64,000 bases of DNA from Streptomyces sp. (GTDB lineage Bacteria; Actinomycetota; Actinomycetes; Streptomycetales; Streptomycetaceae): NCBI RefSeq assembly GCF_019510245.1, contig NZ_JAEKKT010000117.1, positions 1 through 64,000 on the forward strand, written 5' to 3'. How positions within the stretch are numbered: the stretch's first letter is position 1; the number at the start of each line of letters is the position of its first letter. The position numbers were made by a program, and so were the translations under genes. Below the pieces are notes generated by a model, which saw nothing but the letters and a program-made list of their open reading frames with translations, did not search any database and was not told the DNA's origin. Positions 50,842-57,875 of this stretch are shown here, piece by piece.

Positions 50842-50886
50842 ACCGTAGAGCCGCCGGAGGGTGAAGTCAACGCCTGCGACAGGCGT
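50842..50886 (-). promoter_or_regulatory. Promoter and inverted repeat for the alpha-galactosidase gene
   Basis: On the minus strand TTGACT (50870-50865) and TACGGT (50847-50842) are separated by exactly 17 bp, predicting a start near 50835 and an 85-nt leader. ACGCCTG-CGA-CAGGCGT (50870-50886) abuts the -35 and may bind the controlling regulator. Confidence 0.7.
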
Positions 50887-51003
50887 GAAGTCGCCCAGCG
50901 GTCACGCGAGTTGGGCAAACGGATCAGGGCGGGCGACGGCGTGGCCCCGGCGACCGAGACGTTCGCCGGTCCGGCCGATCACAACGCACCGGCAGACACA
51001 GCA

Positions 51004-51669
51004 CTACCGCGGGCCCCCAGGCTTCCACCCTTCCGGCCGCAGGATCCCCACCAGCAACCGCACCAGCTCCTCCACGACCTCGTCCAGGCTCGCCTCCACC
51101 CACCCCGCACTCCAGTCGTGCAGCAGCCCGTTCACGCTGCCGATGAACGCCGTCGCCGCCAGCCGGTAGTCACGCGGTGCCGCGTCCCCCCGCGCGACCG
51201 CCGCGTTCGCCTCGGTGCATATCAGCTCCACCCACCGCGCCCGCCGCGCCAGCCGCTGCTCCTCCAGTCGCGGGCTGACCCCGATGATCTCCACGAAGGC
51301 GATGCGGATGCGCCGCGGATCCGACGTGACGTCACGGGCGTACGCCCGGAACAGCACCGTCACCCGCTCGACCAGCGGCAGCGGTTCCGCCTCGGCGAAG
51401 GCGTCGGCCACCGCCCGCTCCGCCCACCCGTTGACCTCCAGGTGCAATGCCGCGAGCACGTCCTCCAGGGTCTCGAACTCCTCGTAGAACTGACGGGTCG
51501 ACAGACCCGCCGCCTGGCTGAGCGCGGCGACGGTCGTGGCACGGAACCCCGGTGCCCCGCCGAAGAGCTGGAGCGCCGCGTCCAGGAAGCGCCGACGCCG
51601 GTCGGCCTTGCGTTCCGCGGCGGACCGGCCGCCGTAACGACCCGTCGGTGCCTTGAGCCTGCCCGCCAC
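51004..51669 (-). CDS. TetR-family transcriptional regulator (221 aa)
   Basis: HTH near residues 35-75 (FRATTVAALSQAAGLSTRQF, then YEEFETLEDVLAAL); the basic N terminus reads RYGGRSAAERKADRRRR. The C-terminal ligand domain is not assigned. GTG at 51669 is chosen because GGAGGGGG lies seven bases upstream; an in-frame GTG at 51717 is less likely. It is divergent to the beta-propeller gene, and the palindrome CTTACT-TTTC-AGTAAG lies between them. The same site recurs before the GH5 gene. Confidence 0.87.
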   Translation of the reverse strand: MAGRLKAPTGRYGGRSAAERKADRRRRFLDAALQLFGGAPGFRATTVAALSQAAGLSTRQFYEEFETLEDVLAALHLEVNGWAERAVADAFAEAEPLPLVERVTVLFRAYARDVTSDPRRIRIAFVEIIGVSPRLEEQRLARRARWVELICTEANAAVARGDAAPRDYRLAATAFIGSVNGLLHDWSAGWVEASLDEVVEELVRLLVGILRPEGWKPGGPR

Positions 51670-51742
51670 GACTGCCCCCTCCGTCGACCGCCCGATGGCC
51701 AATTTTCTCGCGTACACCTCTTGTGGAGTCCTCCACCCCCTC

Positions 51743-51758
51743 CTTACTTTTCAGTAAG
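51743..51758. promoter_or_regulatory. TetR operator (CTTACT-N4-AGTAAG), divergent region
   Basis: CTTACTTTTCAGTAAG is a perfect inverted repeat with 6-bp arms. A second palindrome GTGGAG-TC-CTCCAC lies at 51723-51736. The region separates the TetR gene from the propeller gene, so both can be controlled. It nearly matches the site at 55044-55059. Confidence 0.75.
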
Positions 51759-51844
51759 TTCGGTTTGAACGCACCCGTGTTCAGATTCCGCGACCCTGTG
51801 ACCGCACCCGCGCGTCCCCACCCCCCTCAGAGGAGAGAGCAGTC

Positions 51845-53092
51845 ATGCCTGCTTTCAGACCCAGGCACCTTTGCTCCGTAGCCGCCGCCCTCGTCCTGAC
51901 CGCCGCCGTGCCCGCGACCGCCGCCACCACCGCGGCCGACGCCTCCCTGCGCGAGGTGCTGTTCGTGGGCAACAACTGGGACGGCACCGCGACCGTCCTG
52001 AAGTCGTCCGGCGACTTCGCCAAGGTCGGCCAGATCAACGTCATCCCCGACAAGGACGCGCGGATCGCCGAGATCAACGCGGACCCCATCAAGTGGATCT
52101 ACTACACGTCGATCCGCAACGAGGTGGGCCAGGGCCACGACCAGTACGCGGACGACATGTACTCCACGCCGGACGGCCGGTCCGTGGTCGTCTCCCGCCC
52201 GAGCTTCGCCGACGTCGTCTCCATCGACCTCGCCACCGACAAGATCAACTGGCGTTTCCCGGTGGCCGGTTACCGCGCCGACCACATGGCCGTCTCGCCC
52301 GACGGCACCAAGGTCGCCGTCTCGGCCTCCACCGCGAACAAGGTGCAGGTGCTGGACATCAACACCGGCCAGGAGCTGGGCGAGTTCGCCACCGGGGACA
52401 AGCCGCACGAGAACGTCTTCAGCCCTGACGGCAAGTACATCTGGAACATGTCGATCGGCGAGGTCACCACCTCGCTCGACGACCCGGTCTGGGACTGGAC
52501 CAAGGGCGACCGGCACATCACCGTCGCGGACGCCACCACCTACAAGCAGGTCAAGACCATCGACATGCGGTCCCGGCTGGACGCGATCGGCCTGAAGGAC
52601 TTCTCGGACGCGATCCGCCCCGCGGCGTTCACGCCCGACTGGTCGAAGATGTACTTCCAGGTGTCGTTCTTCAACGGCTTCCTGGAATACGACATCGCCA
52701 GCGACAAGATCACCCGGGTGAAGACGCTGCCGGCGAACCCGGCGACGAGCACCGACCGCACCACCTGGCTTCTCGACTCACGTCACCACGGCATCTCGAT
52801 GAAGCCGGACGGCACCAAGCTGTGCGTCGCCGGGACCATGGACAACTACGCCACGATCGTCGACCGTGCCACCCTGCAGGAGGGACCGCTCATCACGGCG
52901 TCCACGCCGTACTGGGCCACGGTCAGCGGTGACGGCAAGGACTGCATCATCTCCGAGAGCGGCGCCGACCAGGTGACCGCGATCGACTTCGGCACCGGCC
53001 AGAAGGTGACCTCGGTGCCGGTCGGCGACCACCCGCAGCGCGTCCGGCTGGGGCATGTGCAGGCCGACTGGACCGGTGCTTCGGGTAGTTGA
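51845..53092 (+). CDS. Secreted beta-propeller (YVTN/lactonase-like) protein (415 aa)
   Basis: Exported protein with repeated propeller blades: DDMYSTPDGRSVVVSRPSFA, DHMAVSPDGTKVAVSASTAN, ENVFSPDGKYIWNMSIGEVT and HGISMKPDGTKLCVAGTMDN. The signal peptide (LCSVAAALVLTAAVPATAA) occupies about residues 9-28. PDG-K-W motifs place it with YVTN/Cyt-D1/lactonase-like propellers; enzymatic residues were not identified. ATG at 51845 follows GAGGAGAGAG. It is divergent to a TetR gene with an operator between. It may bind the same glycan or lipid handled by the neighbouring GH5 enzyme. Confidence 0.78.
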   Translation: MPAFRPRHLCSVAAALVLTAAVPATAATTAADASLREVLFVGNNWDGTATVLKSSGDFAKVGQINVIPDKDARIAEINADPIKWIYYTSIRNEVGQGHDQYADDMYSTPDGRSVVVSRPSFADVVSIDLATDKINWRFPVAGYRADHMAVSPDGTKVAVSASTANKVQVLDINTGQELGEFATGDKPHENVFSPDGKYIWNMSIGEVTTSLDDPVWDWTKGDRHITVADATTYKQVKTIDMRSRLDAIGLKDFSDAIRPAAFTPDWSKMYFQVSFFNGFLEYDIASDKITRVKTLPANPATSTDRTTWLLDSRHHGISMKPDGTKLCVAGTMDNYATIVDRATLQEGPLITASTPYWATVSGDGKDCIISESGADQVTAIDFGTGQKVTSVPVGDHPQRVRLGHVQADWTGASGS

Positions 53093-53106
53093 CGGCGCAG
53101 CCGGAC

Positions 53107-53145
53107 CTCCGGCCTCCGGGGTGCGCGGCACCCCGGAGGCCGGAG
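53107..53145. terminator. Bidirectional terminator, perfect 18-bp hairpin
   Basis: CTCCGGCCTCCGGGGTGC (53107-53124) pairs fully with GCACCCCGGAGGCCGGAG (53128-53145), loop GCG. It lies between the converging propeller and GH5 genes. Confidence 0.9.
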
Positions 53146-53151
53146 CACTGC

Positions 53152-55008
53152 TCAGAACTTCGCCGCCGCCCAGGCGGCCAGCTCCGCCCTGGCCGCGTTC
53201 AGCAGGGTGGAGCTGGGCGAGGTCGCCCCGTTGGTCACCAGCGCGAAGTGCAGCACGCCGGAGTCCGAGTCGGTGAGCAGCAGTCGGCGGCTGCCCGTCC
53301 CACCCGGTTCCGCCGCCACGCCGACGGCGGTCGAGGACGTGTACGACGGGGGCGCGTAGGACGTGCCCAGGTCGGAGACGACGGTGGTGGACGCGGTCGC
53401 GAAGGAGGCCGGCAGATGGAGTTCGGTCGGTGCGGTGGCGCTGCCGGAGCGCCAGACCTGGACCGCGTACTGTCCGGAGCCGACCAGGGCGGCCACGTTC
53501 GGCAGCGAGCTGGGCACCGGGTTCCAGGTCAGGGTCGTGGAGCCGTCCCGGGAGCGGTCCTCGTAGGTGAAGGCGAGGGTGGAGCCCGAGGTGGCGGACG
53601 GGTAGATCCGGTCGAGCAGCCGGGCGTCCTGACGGAGCGCCACCGTACCCGAGTCGGTCGTGTTCACGGCCGAGAGGTCCTCGTCGTTCCAGGCGTCGCC
53701 GGAGGTGAGGACCTTGTCCGGGTTGTCGTTCATCAGCTCGTGGTGGCGGCCGTTGTAGATGTCCCACTGCCACTGGGTGCCGGAGAGGACCGGTCCGGAG
53801 GAGGCCGGGGTGGACCACCACTTCGCCCCGGACAGGCGGGAGTCGAGGGCCTGGTACATCGCCTTGTCGACGGTCGGCGCCTTGCCGGAGGTGGTGCCGG
53901 ACAGCGGGTGCCCGAACTCGCTGACGACCGCCGTCGTTCCGGCGGCCGAGGCACGGTCGCGGATGGTGCCGAAGTCGGTGCTGTACTGGCCGTCGGAGGC
54001 GTTGCCCCACATCAGGATGCCGGAGATGGCCTTCTGGTCGTAGAAGTGGGTGTTGAAGACGTACCGCGGGCCGAGCGTGCCCGCGTCGAGCAGTCCGCCT
54101 TCCTGGTTGGTGACGTTGCCGTTCCAGTAGAGGTTGGGCTCGACGAGGGCGGGCTTGCTGCTCCAGCCGGCCGCGTCCATCCGCGCCCGGAACTTCTGGT
54201 AGAAGGGCCACAGCCGGTTCTGCTCCCAGGTGCGGGAGGTCTCGCCGGAGTCGTAGGTGCCGGCGTACGGCTCGTTGTACGGGTCGAAGCCGACGACGCC
54301 CGCGAACTCGTCGGACGTCAGGTGCTGGGCCAGGTAGGTCATGGCGGTCTGGGCGGTGGCCAGGAAGTAGTCCTGGAGGCCATAGTTGTTGTGCCAGAAG
54401 TCGTACTGGGCCTTCTGCACGGCCGCGTTCTGGGTGATGTTCTGGCCCCAGAAGAGGCAGATGCCGCACGACTCGGCCGGATAACCGCCCAGCGCGACCG
54501 CCCACTTCGGGGCGCCGTCGCCCGTGTACCAGCTGCCCGAGTTGAACAGGTAGCGGGAGTACAGGTCCTGGTGGAAGTCGGGGAAGACGCGGATGCCGGC
54601 GTCGAGGAACGCCTGTATCTGCGCGGTCGCGTCGGCCAGGTACGTGGTGTCGACCTGGTCCTGGACGGGTTCGGCGTGCGCCCAGGAGAGCAGGAAGCGC
54701 ACGGCGTTGCCGCCGCCGAGGGCGCGCAGCGCGGTGGCGGACTTCTTCGCGTCGGCGACCGAGGCGAAGGGCAGGCCGCTGTTCTCCTCCAGCTTGGTCT
54801 CGCCGGAGACGTTGTAGCCGCGCAGCACGACCTCACGGCCCTGGCCGTCGACGAAACGGCCGTTCTGCACGGTGAGCGCGGTGCCGTCGAACCAGAGGGA
54901 GTCGGACGGGGTGGCCGCGGTGGCGGACGGGGTGGCCGCCACCGCGAGGAATCCGCAGAGGACAACCAGGACAACGATCAGACGTGCCCGGATATTCGTC
55001 ATGTCCAT
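53152..55008 (-). CDS. Secreted GH5 endoglycoceramidase-like glycosidase (618 aa)
   Basis: Exported glycoside hydrolase. A signal peptide (IVVLVVLCGFLAVAATPSAT, residues about 9-31) leads to a family-5 barrel. Acid/base Glu is in FDPYNEPYAG near residue 250; nucleophile Glu is in AVVSEFGHPLSG near 365. FPDFHQDLYSRYLF, with a DxHQDxYS-like motif, and FDPxNEP are typical of endoglycoceramidases (glucosylceramide/glycosphingolipid head-group release). A C-terminal beta-sandwich follows from about 460. ATG at 55008 (or 55002) has no strong Shine-Dalgarno site. A TetR-type operator lies about 36-51 bases upstream. Confidence 0.85.
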   Translation of the reverse strand: MDMTNIRARLIVVLVVLCGFLAVAATPSATAATPSDSLWFDGTALTVQNGRFVDGQGREVVLRGYNVSGETKLEENSGLPFASVADAKKSATALRALGGGNAVRFLLSWAHAEPVQDQVDTTYLADATAQIQAFLDAGIRVFPDFHQDLYSRYLFNSGSWYTGDGAPKWAVALGGYPAESCGICLFWGQNITQNAAVQKAQYDFWHNNYGLQDYFLATAQTAMTYLAQHLTSDEFAGVVGFDPYNEPYAGTYDSGETSRTWEQNRLWPFYQKFRARMDAAGWSSKPALVEPNLYWNGNVTNQEGGLLDAGTLGPRYVFNTHFYDQKAISGILMWGNASDGQYSTDFGTIRDRASAAGTTAVVSEFGHPLSGTTSGKAPTVDKAMYQALDSRLSGAKWWSTPASSGPVLSGTQWQWDIYNGRHHELMNDNPDKVLTSGDAWNDEDLSAVNTTDSGTVALRQDARLLDRIYPSATSGSTLAFTYEDRSRDGSTTLTWNPVPSSLPNVAALVGSGQYAVQVWRSGSATAPTELHLPASFATASTTVVSDLGTSYAPPSYTSSTAVGVAAEPGGTGSRRLLLTDSDSGVLHFALVTNGATSPSSTLLNAARAELAAWAAAKF

Positions 55009-55043
55009 TACAGTCCGGTGATTTCCGGACACAGTCAATACTT

Positions 55044-55059
55044 CTGACTCACGAGTAAG
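55044..55059. promoter_or_regulatory. TetR operator copy upstream of the GH5 gene
   Basis: CTGACT-CACG-AGTAAG shares 11 of 12 arm positions with the operator at 51743 (CTTACT-N4-AGTAAG). It lies 36 bases before the GH5 start, close to a plausible promoter. This links the GH5 gene to the TetR protein encoded at 51004. Confidence 0.65.
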
Positions 55060-55075
55060 TTGAGTATCGGCTCCC

Positions 55076-57139
55076 TCAGCCGGTGACTCGGCCCGTCACG
55101 TTCAACAGGTACTCCTTGCGGCTCAGCGGATTGTGGTCGGTCCGCGCCCGCTCCGGGACCGGCCCCCGCACCACCGGCGCATAGTGGTCGAAGGCGGTCT
55201 CCAGCTCGCCCTCGCCGCGGGTCAGCCCCGGCAGCCGCTGCTCAACTCCGTGCACCCGGGCCGCGGGCACCGCGCCCTCCAGGACCGCGAGCGTCCCCTC
55301 GGTCCCGGTCCGCTGCGGCACCGCGCCGAGCCCGGCGAGCACCGGCAGCAGCGCGCCCAGCGTGTCCGCGGGGGCCTCCAGGCGGAAGCGGTGCATCGGC
55401 TCGTGCACCAGGGTGCCGGCCCGCCGCAGCGCCTCGGTGAGCACCAGCGGGGTCAGGCCGCGGAAGTCCTGGCCGGTGCTCGACATGCTCTTGTCGAAAC
55501 CCTGGTGGGCATGGCTCTGCCGGGGCGAGTAGCCGGAGTGGGTCATGGTGACCGTGCAGTCCGGGATCCGCCAGCCGTGCAGCCCCTGGCCGAGGGATGC
55601 GCGCACGGTGTCCTCCACGGCCTTGAAGAAGGCGTACGGCATCGAGCCCAGCTCCACCTCCAGACGGAAGCCGACGCCCGCGCCCGGCGCGGCCGGCTCC
55701 ACCCGCAGGCCGACCGTGGCCAGGAAGGGGTTGTCGTCCTTCTTGTTGAACTCGACGGCGGCTCCGGTGCCGGTGAGCCGTTCGACGCAGATGACGGTCG
55801 TCTCCCGGAACGTGACGTCGAGGCCGTACTCGTCGGCGAGGGTCGCCTGGATCACCTCCTTCTGCACCTCGCCGTAGAGGGAGACGGAGGTCTGCTGCCG
55901 CGCCTCGTCGTGCCGGACGTCGATCAGCGGGTCCTGCTCGGCGAGCTGGGTGAGGGCGGCATGCAGGGAGCGGCGGTCGGTGCCCGGTCCGGGGACCACG
56001 ACGGTCTCCAGGGTCGGCGGCGCGAAGTGGTGCTCGTACGCCCGGCCCGGCAGCCCGAGGGCATCGCCGACGCGGATGCCGGCCAGCCCCCACACCTTGA
56101 CGATCCGCCCGGCACCGGCGCGGTCCCGCCGGAGGTCCGTACCGTCCTCGAAGACGCTGAGCCCGGTGACCAGCCCTTCCGGCCGCCCGCCCGGGACTCG
56201 GCCGGGCACGCGGCGGGCGGCGGCCGCCCGGGCCCCCGGTCCGGTCCCGACGGGCCCGCCGGCCTCCCCCACTCCGTGGCCGTCCCCGAACCGGACCCGG
56301 TCACGGACACCGACGGTCCCGGAGAAGACCCGCGCATAGGCGATCTTCTCCCCCGCCGGCCCCCGTTCCACCTTGAAGACCGAGGCCGACAGCGGGCCGG
56401 CCGCATCGCCGTCGGCGGCCGGGAGCAGCCGCTCGATGCCGGCGATCAGGTCGGGCACACCGGCGCCGGTGGCGGCGGAGCCGAAGTACACCGGATGGAC
56501 CACGGCCCGCCGGGTCTGCTCGGCGAGGGCGGCGCGCAGCCTGTGCTCGGGGACACCGCCGTCGAGGTAGGCGGCGAGCAGCGCGTCGTCGTGGTCGGCG
56601 AGCGCGTCCAGCGCGGCCGGGCCGAGGCCGGGCAGGAAGCGGGCGGCGCGCGTGCCGAGCGCGGTGGCGCGGCCCATCGGGACGAGCGGGACGGCGAGCC
56701 TGCGGGCCAGCTGGGCGACCACGGCCTCGTCGCGGGCGCCCCGCCGGTCGATCTTGTTGACGAAGACCAGCGTGGGGATGCGCAGCCGCCGCAGGGTCCG
56801 CATCAGGATCCGGGTCTGCGCCTGGACGCCCTCCACGGCCGAGACGACGAGCACCGCCCCGTCCAGCACACCGAGGACCCGCTCCACCTCGGCGATGAAG
56901 TCCGGGTGGCCCGGGGTGTCGATGAGGTTGACGGTGACGCCGTCGAGCGGGAACGACACGACGGCGGACCTGATGGTGATGCCCCGCTGCCGCTCCAGGG
57001 CGAGGGTGTCGGTGCGGGTACTGCCGTCGTCGACGCTGCCGAGTTCTTCGGTGACGCCGGCCGTGTGCAGCAGCCGTTCCGTCAGGGTGGTCTTACCTGC
57101 GTCGACGTGCGCGAGAATGCCGAGACTGAGCATGTGCAC
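55076..57139 (-). CDS. Ribosomal protection-type GTPase, Tet/Otr(A)-like (687 aa)
   Basis: EF-G-like GTPase that would release tetracycline-class drugs from the ribosome. G1 is GILAHVDAGKTTLTERLLHT, then RGITIRSAVVSFPLDG, G3 DTPGHPDFIAEVERVLG and G4 VFVNKIDRRGARD. The C-terminal domains match EF-G (SMPYAFFKAVEDTVRASLGQ, DCTVTMTHSGYSPRQSH). Domain II has an odd Gly/Arg/Ala-rich stretch (TGPGARAAAARRVPGRVPGG). GTG at 57139 is chosen because it aligns with the family N terminus and GAAGGA lies ten bases upstream; ATG at 57133 is the alternative. A small leader ORF overlaps the start. Confidence 0.88.
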   Translation of the reverse strand: MHMLSLGILAHVDAGKTTLTERLLHTAGVTEELGSVDDGSTRTDTLALERQRGITIRSAVVSFPLDGVTVNLIDTPGHPDFIAEVERVLGVLDGAVLVVSAVEGVQAQTRILMRTLRRLRIPTLVFVNKIDRRGARDEAVVAQLARRLAVPLVPMGRATALGTRAARFLPGLGPAALDALADHDDALLAAYLDGGVPEHRLRAALAEQTRRAVVHPVYFGSAATGAGVPDLIAGIERLLPAADGDAAGPLSASVFKVERGPAGEKIAYARVFSGTVGVRDRVRFGDGHGVGEAGGPVGTGPGARAAAARRVPGRVPGGRPEGLVTGLSVFEDGTDLRRDRAGAGRIVKVWGLAGIRVGDALGLPGRAYEHHFAPPTLETVVVPGPGTDRRSLHAALTQLAEQDPLIDVRHDEARQQTSVSLYGEVQKEVIQATLADEYGLDVTFRETTVICVERLTGTGAAVEFNKKDDNPFLATVGLRVEPAAPGAGVGFRLEVELGSMPYAFFKAVEDTVRASLGQGLHGWRIPDCTVTMTHSGYSPRQSHAHQGFDKSMSSTGQDFRGLTPLVLTEALRRAGTLVHEPMHRFRLEAPADTLGALLPVLAGLGAVPQRTGTEGTLAVLEGAVPAARVHGVEQRLPGLTRGEGELETAFDHYAPVVRGPVPERARTDHNPLSRKEYLLNVTGRVTG

Positions 57140-57203
57140 TGAGCGTGATGTCCTTCGCCATGGGTGGGATTGCTTCCTCGGTGGACATGCACGCAGCGCG
57201 CAT
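57093..57203 (-). CDS. Possible leader peptide overlapping the Tet-like gene (36 aa)
   Basis: ATG at 57203 follows AGAGAGGGCCACCG, a good ribosome-binding site. It encodes MRAACMSTEEAIPPMAKDIT followed by LSAHAQSRHSRARRRR, ending at 57093 inside the Tet-like gene in another frame. Small leader ORFs ahead of drug-inducible ribosomal protection genes are known to act by attenuation. Coding potential is weak and the overlap may be accidental. Confidence 0.3.
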   Translation of the reverse strand: MRAACMSTEEAIPPMAKDITLSAHAQSRHSRARRRR

Positions 57204-57392
57204 CGGTGGCCCTCTCTCTGTGACGTCGGATGAGGAGCAGTGGAGCAGGACGGGCCCGGCCGCGGCAATGGATTAACGCTCAACAAAAGCCCCGCCGCAG
57301 CACTCGCCGCCTTCCCGGCCCGGTTCTAGAGTGACCTACATCACGCCGCATGGCTGACATCCCTCGGTCCCGCCGCACGGTCTGGAGGCCAC

Positions 57393-57875
57393 ATGACCCA
57401 CATCAAGGTGACGGTGGACGGCACGTCCTACGAGGACGAGGTGGAACCCCGCCTGCTGCTCGCCCACTACCTGCGCGACCGTCTCGGCCTGACCGGCACC
57501 CCGATCGGCTGCGACACCTCGAACTGCGGCGCGTGCACGGTCGACCTGGACGGGGCGACCGCCAAGAGCTGCTCGGTGCTGGCCGTCCAGGCGGACGGCT
57601 GCACGGTGACCACCGTCCAGGGGCTGGCCGCGGACGGGGAGTGGACGGCGTTGCAGCGGGCGTTCCACGAGCGGCACGGCCTCCAGTGCGGCTACTGCAC
57701 CCCCGGGATGATCATGGCGGCCCGCGATCTGCTGAACGAGAACCCGCACCCGTCCTCCGACGAGGTCAGACAGGCCCTGGAGGGCAACCTGTGCCGGTGC
57801 ACCGGCTACCAGAACATCGTCCGCGCGGTGCTCGCCGCCGCCGGGCAACAGGTACCCGAGGAGGCCACGGCATGA
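57393..57875 (+). CDS. Molybdenum hydroxylase 2Fe-2S subunit, CoxS-like (160 aa)
   Basis: Electron-transfer subunit with both [2Fe-2S] motifs. The plant-type cluster is IGCDTSNCGACTVDLDG with a further Cys in AKSCSVLA; the second is CGYCTPGM and then CRCTGYQNIV. It forms a heterotrimer with the next two genes. The stop overlaps the start of the large subunit (ATGA), so they are co-translated. First gene of the operon; TAGAGT (57327-57332) may be its -10. Confidence 0.92.
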   Translation: MTHIKVTVDGTSYEDEVEPRLLLAHYLRDRLGLTGTPIGCDTSNCGACTVDLDGATAKSCSVLAVQADGCTVTTVQGLAADGEWTALQRAFHERHGLQCGYCTPGMIMAARDLLNENPHPSSDEVRQALEGNLCRCTGYQNIVRAVLAAAGQQVPEEATA

